Positions 17,501-25,400 of a DNA stretch of 64,000 bases are shown here, in pieces. The notes under the pieces are model-generated. The model did not search any database. It saw nothing but the letters and a program-made list of their open reading frames with translations, and was not told where the DNA came from. The stretch's first letter is position 1; the number at the start of each line of letters is the position of its first letter. The DNA is from Janthinobacterium sp. BJB426 (lineage in GTDB: Bacteria; Pseudomonadota; Gammaproteobacteria; Burkholderiales; Burkholderiaceae_D). The stretch is from positions 617,880-681,879 of the forward strand of contig NZ_PDZL01000001.1 in NCBI RefSeq assembly GCF_002735705.1, read 5' to 3'. A program made the translations under genes and the position numbers.

Positions 17501-17657
17501 CCTGCGTGACGATCTGCGAGGTGACGTCGGCGATGTCGGGATAGGCTTCGATGGGCAGCTGCTTCCAGCAATAGACGCCGTAGGCGGCGACAAACAGCAG
17601 TACCAGCCAGACGATGCCGCGCCGCTGGCAGCAGGTGGCGATGAAACGGTCAATCAT
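14553..17657 (-). CDS. czcA: Heavy-metal efflux RND pump (CzcA/HME family)
   Basis: A 1034-residue inner-membrane proton antiporter of the heavy-metal RND group, with 12 predicted membrane helices and two large periplasmic loops. Helix 4 carries DFGILVDGSVVVLEN, whose Asp, Asp and Glu are the proton-relay residues of the divalent-cation pumps (Co, Zn, Ni, Cd). The copper/silver pumps of the CusA type have a GAMVDAAIVMIEN form instead. Other family motifs are PIEAYPDIADVTSQIVTQ near the start and GRDFLPYLDEGSLWLQ in the second half. It overlaps both neighbours (czcC 14 nt, czcB 8 nt). Metal preference is inferred from helix 4 only. Confidence 0.92.
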   Translation of the reverse strand: MIDRFIATCCQRRGIVWLVLLFVAAYGVYCWKQLPIEAYPDIADVTSQIVTQVPGLGAEEIEQQITIPLERALLGTPGMHVLRTRSLFALSLITVVFEDGSDGYFTRERLQERLASVNLPYDAKPGLDPYTSPTGEIYRYTLESKKRTLRELSELQFWTVIPRLQQVRGVADVSNFGGLTTQFMLELDPAKLDSYGFSLAQVKDAINANNISGGGSVIDRGQQSYVVRGVGLLHTLDDMGNVVVSSKDGVPVLVKDLGKLAYGNVERRGILGKDDNPDTIEGITLLLKDFNPSEALAGIHAAVDDLNANLLPKDVKVVPYLDRSSLIDATLHTVGFTLGEGMLLVALVLLLYLGSPRAAAIVALTIPLALLIAFIFMHHFKIPANLLSLGAIDFGILVDGSVVVLENMLRRREREQERPLTLQDAIDATLQVARPIMFGMAVIIAAYLPLFAFQRIEYKLFSPMAYAVGAALVGALVVALVLIPGLAWLALRKPRRTFHNRALDKLAGAYGRFLERMVGKKRWVAMVCAGSLAALAILGGSIGRDFLPYLDEGSLWLQVQMPPGITLDKASEMASELRRAALEFPEVSTIVTQTGRNDDGTDYWTPSHIEASVGLHPYKSWKSGMSKQQLIAKMNARFARMPGFTVAFMQPMIDGVQDKLSGAHSDLTVKIFGNDLDEVRAIAGKVANVLKTVDGASDVAVDVEPPLPNLKVELDRAKAARYGINAADVADLIATGIGGAPIGQVYVGEKSYDIAVRFPPATRSSPDAIASLKLTAANGARIPLAQVATISTTSGESVIVREMGRRHIIVRLNARGRDLAGFLAEARPLVAQAVANEHQRISVEWGGQFENLQRAQSRLALILPMTLGAMFLLLFGQFRNLRQPALVLLAVPLAMLGGLAALHLRGMTLNVSSAVGFIALFGVAVLNAVLMLAQINRLRSDEGKNLRDAVLEGARDRMRPVLMTATVAALGLTPAMLATGLGSDVQRPLATVVVGGLVTATALTLLLLPALYYLIEAHLQKRQTHTEGEPHDTF

Positions 17658-18783
17658 TGAGCAGCACTCCTTCCTTGACGACGATGCGTTCGCCGGCCTT
17701 CAGGCCTGAGACGATTTCCACCTGTTCTCCATGGCTGGCGCCCACTTCCACCGTGCGCGGTGCGAATACCAGCGCGCTGCGCTCGACCATCACGCGCGTC
17801 GATGGCCCGCTTTGCAGCACGGCGGCCGCGGGCACGAGGAGGGCGCGGCGGGAAGCGCCGGCGAATCCCGCGTGGGCGAACATGCCGGGCTTGAAGGCGC
17901 CGGCGCGGTTGTCGATGGCTACACGCACCTTCACCGTGCGCGTCTCGGGATCGAGCACGGCGCCCACATACGCGACCTTGCCCTCGAAAGCCTTGCCGGG
18001 CCAGGCGTCGACGGTGATGCTGGTCTTTTGTCCCACGGCCACCTGCGCCAGGTCCCGCTCGGCCACGTTGGCCGACAGCCATACGGTGGACAGGTCGGCC
18101 ACCGTCATGACGGGCGCGTTGATATCGTTCCAGTAGCCGCCCTGGGCGCCTTCCATGGCGATCACGGTGCCAGCGATCGGCGAACGCAAGACATAGTCGC
18201 GGCGTGTGCCGCGTGTGTCGCGCGCGCCGGCACCGTACTGGGCCAGCTTGTCGGCGCTGGCCTGCGCATCGCTGCCGGCCTGCGCAAAGGCCGCCTGCGC
18301 CGCTTCGTATTCCTTGCGAGCGGCGATCTCCGCGTCGAACAGGGTTTTCTGGCGCTCGAGTTCCTGGCGCGCCTGCAGCAGGGCGGACTTCGCCTTGCTG
18401 TCGTCCGCGTAGGCGGCGCTCAGCTCCGCCGAATCGAGCGTGAACAGCGGGTCGCCCGCTTTCACGCTGTCGCCAAGGGCGCGCTGCAAGCGCGTGATGC
18501 GCCCGGCCAGCGGCGGCGTGATCTTCACCAGTTTTTCCGGCATGGCTTCGATGCTGCCCGGCGCCTCCGTCTGCGTGGCGATCTCCTGTTCCTGCACGGC
18601 GGCGATCTGCAGGCGCTGGCGCAGCGGCGACATCTTGTCGACGGCGATGCTGCCATCGTCCAGGTGCATCGACTGGGCGGGCGGCGCGGCTGCCGCCGTC
18701 GGCTTGGCGCAGCCGGCCAGGGCCGAGCAGGCGAGAGCGAGGGCGCAGCTGGCGCCCAGGGCGTTGCGGGTGGTCGTGTTCAT
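17650..18783 (-). CDS. czcB: Periplasmic adaptor (membrane fusion) subunit of metal efflux system (CzcB type)
   Basis: A 377-residue adaptor linking the inner-membrane pump to the outer membrane channel. The N-terminus has a lipoprotein signal (LALACSALAGCAKP, lipobox Cys near residue 25). Then come the lipoyl half with ITPPLAGRITRLQRALGDSVKAGDPLFTLDSAEL, an alpha-helical hairpin (about 120-170) and beta-barrel segments such as VWLSANVAERDLAQVAVGQ and VKVRVAIDNRAGAFKPGMFAHAG. The end, IVSGLKAGERIVVKEGVLL, is typical of RND adaptors. First gene of the operon, divergent from a CusR/CzcR-type two-component system. Confidence 0.91.
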   Translation of the reverse strand: MNTTTRNALGASCALALACSALAGCAKPTAAAAPPAQSMHLDDGSIAVDKMSPLRQRLQIAAVQEQEIATQTEAPGSIEAMPEKLVKITPPLAGRITRLQRALGDSVKAGDPLFTLDSAELSAAYADDSKAKSALLQARQELERQKTLFDAEIAARKEYEAAQAAFAQAGSDAQASADKLAQYGAGARDTRGTRRDYVLRSPIAGTVIAMEGAQGGYWNDINAPVMTVADLSTVWLSANVAERDLAQVAVGQKTSITVDAWPGKAFEGKVAYVGAVLDPETRTVKVRVAIDNRAGAFKPGMFAHAGFAGASRRALLVPAAAVLQSGPSTRVMVERSALVFAPRTVEVGASHGEQVEIVSGLKAGERIVVKEGVLLND

Positions 18784-18907
18784 CCCGTGTTTCCTTGTTA
18801 TTGATGGTGATGGGGCATGCGTGGATGCCGTGCCCGGGCGGGCAATGAGAGGGACGCAGTGGCGCAGGCAGCGTCACTACAGCGCCGGGAAAGCATAGCA
18901 ATGTGCT

Positions 18908-18979
18908 CCTGAAGAAGCGCCCAAGAACGCCTGAATCATTCTTCAGGTTCGGTGCGCGCACGGTGGGGCGCGGTAAAAT
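18908..18979 (+). promoter_or_regulatory. Divergent regulatory region with three CCTGAA half-sites and a TAAAAT promoter
   Basis: CCTGAAGAA (18908-18916) is the exact inverse of TTCTTCAGG (18939-18947). CCTGAA also occurs at 18930-18935, so that a 22-bp-phased direct repeat and a close inverted repeat (CCTGAA, 6 nt, TTCAGG) coexist. The plus-strand -10 TAAAAT (18974-18979) has a poor -35 (GGTGCG, 18951-18956), and the half-sites end just upstream of it, the usual arrangement for an OmpR-type activator acting on its own gene. On the minus strand, TATGCT (18892-18897) is a possible -10 for the efflux operon. Sites are seen; the regulator is inferred. Confidence 0.6.
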
Positions 18980-19018
18980 GCAAAGCATGGAAAACAAGGC
19001 GCGACGCGAAAGGCAGGC

Positions 19019-19699
19019 ATGAGAATCCTCCTGGTGGAAGACGACCGCAAGGCGGCGCGCCTGCTGGCGCGGGGCTTGCAGGAAGAAGGCTTTGTCGTCG
19101 ACGTGGCGCACAGCGCGGAAGAGGGCGAGGATGAAAGCTACGCCGTCGACTATGACGCCATCGTGCTGGACTGGATGTTGCCGGGCAAGCAGGGCATCGA
19201 CTTTTGCCGCGACTTGCGCGCGCGTGGCATCCAGACGCCCGTGCTGATGCTCACTGCGCGCGACGCCACGGCCGACCGGGTGGCGGGCCTGAACACGGGC
19301 GCCGACGATTACCTGACCAAACCGTTTGAATTCGAGGAACTGCTGGCGCGCATCCGCGCCTTGCTGCGCCGCTCCGACATCAGCCGCCCGCTGGTGCTGG
19401 CGCTAGCCGACCTTACGCTCGACCCCGTCAGCCACCAGGCCACGCGGGCCGGCATGCCGCTGGTGCTGACGCCCAAGGAGTACGCAATTTTATTGATCCT
19501 GCTGCGCCAGGCGGGCGAAGTGGTCAGCCGCGCGCGTCTGGCCGAGCAGATATGGCAGGCGGACCTGATCGGCATCGATAACCTGATCGACGTCCACGTG
19601 CGCAACCTGCGGGGGAAAGTGGATGCGCCAGGCTTGCCGCCCTTGATCCATACGGTGCGCGGACGCGGCTTTCGCCTGGCGGAAAACAACGGTGGCTAG
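19019..19699 (+). CDS. OmpR-family response regulator (CusR/CzcR type)
   Basis: A 226-residue response regulator with a receiver domain (about 1-115: VEDD acidic pocket, phosphoacceptor in VLDWMLPGKQG, Thr in LTARD, Lys in LTKPFEFEELLARI) and an OmpR winged helix (about 128-222: LVLTPKEYAILLILLRQAGEVVSRA and VHVRNLRGKVDA with HTVRGRGFRL). It overlaps the sensor kinase gene by 8 nt and is divergent from the metal efflux operon. It probably induces that operon when the metal rises in the periplasm. CCTGAA half-sites upstream of it and of mgtC may be its targets. Confidence 0.9.
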   Translation: MRILLVEDDRKAARLLARGLQEEGFVVDVAHSAEEGEDESYAVDYDAIVLDWMLPGKQGIDFCRDLRARGIQTPVLMLTARDATADRVAGLNTGADDYLTKPFEFEELLARIRALLRRSDISRPLVLALADLTLDPVSHQATRAGMPLVLTPKEYAILLILLRQAGEVVSRARLAEQIWQADLIGIDNLIDVHVRNLRGKVDAPGLPPLIHTVRGRGFRLAENNGG

Positions 19700-21089
19700 C
19701 TTTCGCAAACGCCTGCTGCTGGTGCACCTTGCCGTCATCCTCGCCATCGTCGCCTGCACGGCGCTGGCCGGCTACTGGGGCCTGTCGCGCGCCGTGCATG
19801 GCCAGCTCGATGCGGCCCTGCTGGCGCTGGCCGAGACGGAAATGGCCATGCTGCCGGCCGCGCCGCGCCAGCCCGTGCAGGTGCACGAGGTGGCGCCGGG
19901 CCTGGCGCAGCCCTCATTGACGCGCCTCGACCGCCTGGTGCAGATCATCGATGGCGAAGGCCGCGTGCTGGCGCGCAGCCGCAACCTGGAGGCGGCGCAG
20001 CTGCCGGCGCCGACCGCCCTGCTGGCGCGCCTGGCGGCCGGCGAGACTGTTTTCGAGACGCTGCCCAAGTTCGGCGAAGAGCCGCTGCGCATGGTGTCGA
20101 TTCCCGTGCCCACGTCCGGCGCGGGCCTGGCCGTGCAGGTGGCCGGTTCGCTCGACGACACCAATCACGTGCTGGCTGCGGCCACCGTGCTGTTTGGCGC
20201 CATGGCGCTGGCCTTGCTGGCGGCCGTGGGGCTGGCTGGCGAAATGCTCACGCGCCGCGTGCTGGGCGCCATCGACGACGTGGTGGACCAGGCGCATTCG
20301 ATCGGCGAAGCCAGCCTGCACCAGCGCCTGCCCCATCCCGGCACGCAGGACGAAATCGGCCGCCTGGTCGATACCCTGAACGCCATGCTGGACCGCCTGG
20401 AACACGGCTACGATGCGCAGCGCCGCTTCACGGCCGACGCCTCGCACGAATTGCGCTCGCCCCTGTCGCGCCTGCGCACGGAAATTGAAATCACCCTGCG
20501 CCGCCCGCGCGAGTCGCCCGAGTATGTCGACGCGCTGGCGTCCTGCCTCGATGAAGTGCAGCGCCTGACGACCCTGGTGGAAGAATTGCTGATGCTCACG
20601 CGCCTGGACGTGGGCCAGGAGCGCAATGCCGTGGAAACCATCGCACTCAATCCGCTCGTGCAGGCGGCCGCGCAGCGCCTGGAAAAGGCAGCAGCGCAGC
20701 GCGGCATCCGCATTGTCTTCGATGGCAGTGTGCCCGTGCAGGCGCGGGTGGCGGCCGGCCCCGTGGATCTGGTGCTGGCCAACTTGCTCGATAACGCCGT
20801 GAAGTTTTCGCCGCCCGACAGCATCATCACTGTGCACGTGGCGCGCGAGGGCGAACAGGCGATCGTCGGCGTGGCGGATGCAGGACCGGGCATCGGTGTG
20901 GAAGACTTGCCGCATCTGTTCGAACGCTTTTACCGGGGCGCCCAGGCGCGCGCAGGCGAGGCGCCCGGCTTTGGCCTGGGCCTGGCCCTGTCGCAAGCCA
21001 TCGTGCATGCGTATGGCGGCAGCATCGAGGCGCAGAACCGCCCGCAAGGCGGCGCCCTGTTCCTCATGCGCCTGCCGGCCTCAGATTGA
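19692..21089 (+). CDS. Sensor histidine kinase of metal/cation-responsive two-component system
   Basis: A 465-residue membrane kinase starting at a GTG that overlaps the regulator stop region. Transmembrane helices at about 9-31 and 158-182 bracket a periplasmic sensor domain. A HAMP domain (about 183-237) is followed by the phosphoacceptor box FTADASHELRSPLSRLRTE. The ATPase domain has LANLLDNAVKFSPP (N box), DAGPGIG and GFGLGLALSQAIVHAYGG. The type is CusS/CzcS/PhoQ-like. Context points to a metal signal, although the nearby mgtC gene leaves a Mg2+ signal possible. Its last 9 nt overlap the convergent small gene at 21081. Confidence 0.9.
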   Translation: MASFRKRLLLVHLAVILAIVACTALAGYWGLSRAVHGQLDAALLALAETEMAMLPAAPRQPVQVHEVAPGLAQPSLTRLDRLVQIIDGEGRVLARSRNLEAAQLPAPTALLARLAAGETVFETLPKFGEEPLRMVSIPVPTSGAGLAVQVAGSLDDTNHVLAAATVLFGAMALALLAAVGLAGEMLTRRVLGAIDDVVDQAHSIGEASLHQRLPHPGTQDEIGRLVDTLNAMLDRLEHGYDAQRRFTADASHELRSPLSRLRTEIEITLRRPRESPEYVDALASCLDEVQRLTTLVEELLMLTRLDVGQERNAVETIALNPLVQAAAQRLEKAAAQRGIRIVFDGSVPVQARVAAGPVDLVLANLLDNAVKFSPPDSIITVHVAREGEQAIVGVADAGPGIGVEDLPHLFERFYRGAQARAGEAPGFGLGLALSQAIVHAYGGSIEAQNRPQGGALFLMRLPASD

Positions 21090-21392
21090 CGGCGCGACGC
21101 CTTCCCAGCGCACTTGCCGTACTTGCGGCCAGGCGCCCGCGCGGTTGACGAAGCGCACCAGCACGGCGCGCTGCACGGCCTGGCACAGCACCGTGGCGAT
21201 CAGCTGCACCACTTGCCGGGCTTCGTCCCAGCTGCGCAGCATTTGCGACGGGGCCAGGCCCGCGCCTTTCAATTCGGCCAGCAGCAGGCGCACCACGTGG
21301 TCGGCTTGCGCGGCAGGGCAGGTGACGGTCAGGCGGTAGGTGGCCACGACAGGCGCTTGCCTGGCAAACCAGTGAAAGAATTTTTTCATCAT
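21081..21392 (-). CDS. Small protein resembling the C-terminal ACT-like domain of MgtC
   Basis: A 103-residue soluble protein whose start ATG overlaps the mgtC stop (ATGA), so the two are translationally coupled. Its segment YRLTVTCPAAQADHVVRLLL parallels YRVTAVCEAEQEVQVRNLML of the MgtC C-terminal domain just upstream. The downstream pattern of strands (LIATVLCQAVQRAVLVRFVN) also follows that of an ACT-like fold. No membrane segment is seen. It therefore looks like a second, free-standing copy of the MgtC regulatory domain. Function unknown; a modulator of MgtC is the natural guess. Confidence 0.7.
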   Translation of the reverse strand: MMKKFFHWFARQAPVVATYRLTVTCPAAQADHVVRLLLAELKGAGLAPSQMLRSWDEARQVVQLIATVLCQAVQRAVLVRFVNRAGAWPQVRQVRWEGVAPSI

Positions 21393-22114
21393 CAGACTCC
21401 CCGTTCGGCGACAAATTCCGCGTTGTTGACCAGCGCCCAGCGCACGGCCGAGACGCTGCCTTCCAGGCTGACCTGGCTGACGATCTGCTCCAGCAATCCC
21501 AGGCTGGACAGGGGCGTGAGCAGGTCGGCGCGCACTTCGATGCGTCCCGCGTGCGCCGCGTCTTCGCTGTGCAAGGATTGCAGCATCAGCGCCGGCATGC
21601 CGCTGATCATGCGCAGCATGAGGTTGCGCACCTGGACTTCCTGCTCCGCCTCGCACACGGCCGTGACGCGGTAGATGCTTTCCGTCTCTATGCCCGCTTC
21701 GCTGCCGTGCGCGTTGATGCGTTGCGCCAGGTGGCGCAGCACCAGGTTGGCGATCAGCACGAAGCCCGTGCCGATGGCCGCTTCCAGCGCGAAGCCCAGG
21801 CCGCACAGGATGCCGATGGCGGCCGAGCACCACAGGGTGGCGGCCGTGTTCAGGCCCCGCACCGTCATGCCTTCGCGCATGATGACGCCGGCGCCAAGGA
21901 ATCCAATGCCCGACACCACCTGCGCGGCGATGCGCATATGGCCGGCGCGATCGCCTTCAAGCACGGAAACCATCACGAACAGCGAGGCGCCAACGGACAC
22001 CAGCGCGTTGGTGCGCAGGCCCGCCATGCGCTGGCGCAGCTGGCGTTCGGCGCCGATCATGGCGCCCAGGGTCAAGGCTGCGGCAACGCGCAGCGCAAAG
22101 TCAAATACCACCAT
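21392..22114 (-). CDS. mgtC: MgtC/SapB family membrane protein
   Basis: From the ATG at 22114 (ribosome site GGGAG 7 nt upstream) the product is 240 residues. About four to five membrane helices fill residues 1-140, with the family signatures GAMIGAERQLRQRMAGLRTNALVS and GIGFLGAGVIMREG (here shown as short cores: IGAERQ, GLRTNALV, GFLGAGVI). NTAATLWCSAAIGILCGLG completes them. A cytosolic ACT-like domain (about 150-240) follows. MgtC proteins help cells cope with low Mg2+, acid and starvation by acting on ATP synthase and phosphate uptake. A CCTGAA-type site and promoter lie about 260-300 nt upstream, giving an unusually long leader. Confidence 0.92.
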   Translation of the reverse strand: MVVFDFALRVAAALTLGAMIGAERQLRQRMAGLRTNALVSVGASLFVMVSVLEGDRAGHMRIAAQVVSGIGFLGAGVIMREGMTVRGLNTAATLWCSAAIGILCGLGFALEAAIGTGFVLIANLVLRHLAQRINAHGSEAGIETESIYRVTAVCEAEQEVQVRNLMLRMISGMPALMLQSLHSEDAAHAGRIEVRADLLTPLSSLGLLEQIVSQVSLEGSVSAVRWALVNNAEFVAERGV

Positions 22115-22369
22115 CAGTTTCTCCCGGCTGGGGAGGAACAGGCGAGTGCAAGGGCGAAGACAATTCGTCCCGAAAGGGGGCAGCAGACGATAACGGTGGA
22201 ACGATGAGGAGGGAAGTGGCGACGAGAGAGTACTGTCGCTGGTAAAACCACACCTTGCCATGGGCCAGGCGGGCGGAATGCGCGCGTCTTGCCTAAGGCC
22301 GATCGCCGATGGTCAATCGACTACTGTCACTGGAACAAGCACCCACGAGTCACTCCATATCATTGATAA
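22115..22369 (-). other. Long 5' leader of mgtC without recognised gene
   Basis: About 255 nt separate the predicted transcription start (near 22370, minus strand) from the mgtC ATG. No protein gene is convincing here. Several in-frame starts exist upstream of the true ATG but encode low-complexity Ser/Pro/Arg peptide without MgtC similarity. In enterobacteria the mgtC leader senses Mg2+, ATP and proline through alternative structures and small ORFs; the length here allows something comparable. I do not see the M-box (ykoK) consensus. Confidence 0.4.
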
Positions 22370-22376
22370 CGGGGAC

Positions 22377-22421
22377 AGTCTAGCCAGCGGGGCAGCTTTG
22401 GTCAACTGAAGCTCTCTTCAG
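22377..22421 (-). promoter_or_regulatory. mgtC promoter with adjacent CTGAAG/CTTCAG operator
   Basis: On the minus strand TTGACC (22405-22400) and TAGACT (22382-22377) are separated by exactly 17 nt. Directly upstream of the -35 lies CTGAAG, 4 nt, CTTCAG (22406-22421), which on the minus strand reads CCTGAAGAGAGCTTCAG and shares the CCTGAAGA half-site with the region in front of the response regulator gene (18908-18947). The position against the -35 fits an OmpR-type activator. Boxes are seen; the shared regulator is inferred. Confidence 0.6.
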
Positions 22422-22435
22422 GAAGCCGCCGCGTC

Positions 22436-22455
22436 GTCCCCGCCAATGCGGGGAC
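22436..22455. terminator. Hairpin after the RND efflux operon
   Basis: GTCCCCGC, loop caat, GCGGGGAC forms a perfect 8-bp stem 20 nt beyond the stop codon of the RND pump gene. No T-run follows on either strand, so this may be an mRNA-stabilising or REP-like hairpin rather than a true intrinsic terminator. Confidence 0.45.
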
Positions 22456-22474
22456 GGTGAAGGCGACCGGTAGT

Positions 22475-25400
22475 TCAGTGGGTGTGTGCCTTGCCGTCGT
22501 CGTCGGATTCGGCGTGCGCATGCTCGCCGCCGCCAAAGAAGCGCGCGGCGCGCTTGCCCAGGCTATCTAAATAGGTGTAGGCGACGGGCACCACCACCAG
22601 TGTCAATAGCGTCGAGGTGATCACGCCGCCGATGACGGCGCGGCCCATCGGCGCCTGCGATTCGCCGCCGTCGCCCATGCCGATGGCCATCGGCAGCATG
22701 CCGAAGACCATCGCCAGGGTCGTCATCAGGATGGGGCGCAAGCGCACTTGCCCCGCTTCCATCAGCGCCTCGAACTGGCCCAGCCCTTCGCGCTGGCGCT
22801 GGTTGGTGAAGTCGACCAGCAAAATCGCATTCTTGGTGACCAGGCCCATGAGCATGATGAAGCCGATCACGGAGAAGATGTTCAGGGTGCTGCCCGTGAT
22901 CAGCAGGGCGGCCAGCACGCCGATCAGCGACAGCGGCAAGGACACCATGATGGCGATCGGCTGCAGGAAGCTGCCGAACTGCGATGCCAGCACCAGGTAG
23001 ATGAAGATCACGGCGATCCCCAGCGCCATCATGGCGCCGCCCATGGTTTCGGCCATCTGCTGCGCATTGCCGGCCACGTCGAAGCGCACGCCCGGCGGCA
23101 GGTCGATGGACTTGATGGCTTTCTGCACGTCGGCGTCGACGTCGCCGGCAGGGCGGCCCTGCGTGCCCGCATAGATGGCGACCCGGCGCTGCAAGGCCTG
23201 GCGTTTCAGCACTTGCGGGCTCGATGACGGCACGAAGTCGACCACCTGGCGCAACGGAATCATGACGGGCTTGCCGTTCGCATCGAGTTTGCTCGACGCC
23301 AGCGACAGGTCGGCCAGGTCGGCCACTTTCTGACGGCCCGACTTGGGCAACTGCACGTTGACGTCGTAGTTTTGTCCGTCGGACGCCAGCCAGTGGCTGA
23401 CCGTGTCGCCCGCAACAAAAGGACGCAAGGCATTGCCGATCTGCTGCACCGACAAACCCAGGTCGCTGGCCAGTTCGTTATTGATCTTCACGGTGGTCGA
23501 TGGATTGGCGCCTTCCTGGCTGTATTCCATGTCGGCCAGGCCCTTGATGTTGCGCATCTTGTCCATCAGGGTATGTGCCACCGCATCGAGCTTGCCTTCA
23601 TCCGTGCCCAGGATGGCGATGAAGATGGGGCGCTGTCCGACGGACAGGGTGATGCCGGCAATCGGCGCCAGGCGTTCGCGGATCAGCTTTTCCAGTTCCT
23701 GCTGCGAGCGGCGCTTGTGCGTCTTGATGTCCGTCAGCTTCAGGTTCACCTCGGCCGCGTTGCGCCCATCGGGCGTGCCGATATTGGCCACCAGGCTGTC
23801 GATTTCGGGAAATTCCTTCAGCGCCGTTTCGATCTGGCGCACCTTGGAATCCGTGTATTCAAGGCTGGAGCCGACGGGCGTCTTGAAGCGCAGGTTGACC
23901 CAGCCCTGGTCCGTTTCCGGGAACATCTCGCCGCCGATCATGGGCACGAGCATCAGGCTGCCCGCGAACAGGGCCAGGGCGGTAGCCAGGGTCGTCTTAC
24001 GCCAGCGCAGGGCCACCTTCAACACCTTGCCGTACCAGACGTGCAGGCGGTCGATGCCTGTCTCGATCCAGGCCATGAAGCGGCCCAGCCACGGAGCGTA
24101 CTTGAAGCGGTCCTTGACGGGGTCGCGCCAGACGGACGACAGCATGGGGTCGAGGGTAAAACTGACGAACAGCGATACCAGCACGGCGACGGCCACGGTG
24201 ATGCCGAATTGCAGGAAGAAGCGGCCGATGATGCCGTCCATGAAGGCGACGGGCACGAACACGGCGACGATGGCGAACGTGGTGGCCATCACGGCCAGGC
24301 CGATTTCATTGGTGCCGTCGTTGGCCGCCTTGTAGTGGTTCTTGCCCATGCCCAGGTGGCGCACGATGTTTTCGCGCACGACGATGGCGTCATCGATCAA
24401 CAGGCCAATGCACAGCGACAGCGCCATCAGGGTCAAAAAATTCAGGGTAAAGCCGAAGGCCTTCATGGCGATGAAGCTGGCCAGCACGGAGATCGGCAGT
24501 GTCAGTCCCGTGATGATGGTCGAGCGCCACGAGTGCAGGAACAGGAAGACGATCACCATGGTCAGCACGGCGCCTTCGATGATGGTGCGCTTGACGTTAT
24601 TGAGCTGGCTTTGCACGCGTTCCGATTCGTCATCCAGCACGCGCAGCTTGATATCGGGCGGCAGCGTCTTTTGCAGGTCCGCCGCCACTTTCAGGATGCC
24701 GGTGCCCACTTCGACCACGTTGGCGTCCTGCACTTTAGTGATTTCCATCGTCACGGCTTGCTGGCCGTTCATGCGCGAGATCGACAGTTCTTCCTGCTCA
24801 CCGTCGACGACGGTGGCCACCTGGTCCAGGTAGACGGGGCCGATGGCGCGGCGCGCGACGATGATCTTGCCGAATTCGCGCGCATCCTTGATCTTGCCTT
24901 CCACGCGCACCAGTTGTTCGGCCGCGCCATGGCTGATCGAGCCGGCCGGCAAATTGGTGTTCGTGGCCTGGATGGCGCGAATCACTTCATCGACGCCGAT
25001 GCCCTGGGCATTGAGTTCGATCGGCTTCATGCTGATGAGGATCTGGCGCGCGCGCAGGCCGCGCAGCTTGACTTGCCCCACGCCGGCCACGCCCTGGAAG
25101 CGCTTGCTGATGATTTGCTCCGTCATGGTCGACAGCGAGCGCAGGTCATGTCCGGTGGAGGTCAGCACGATGGTGGCGATGGGGCGTTCGTTGTCGCCCT
25201 CGGCGCGCGCGATGAACGGGTCCTTGGCTTCCTTAGGGAAGCGGGGGCGCACCAGGGCCACCTTGTCGCGCAAGTCCTGCATGGCCTTGTCCATATTCGT
25301 CGACAGCTCGAATTCCAGGTAGACGCCGGCCCGTCCTTCCCACGAGTTGGCGCGGATGGTCTTGATGCCGCTGACGGTGTTGACGGCGTCCTCGATGGGG

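Noticed and set aside
14490..17660. Very long open frame (over 1000 codons) on the plus strand opposite the CzcA-type pump gene
   Set aside because: Its peptide is His/Gln/Arg-rich low-complexity sequence without domains, the usual shadow frame of GC-rich coding DNA. The opposite strand encodes a complete RND pump.
22115..22474. M-box (ykoK) riboswitch in the mgtC leader
   Set aside because: The conserved M-box core sequence is not recognisable.
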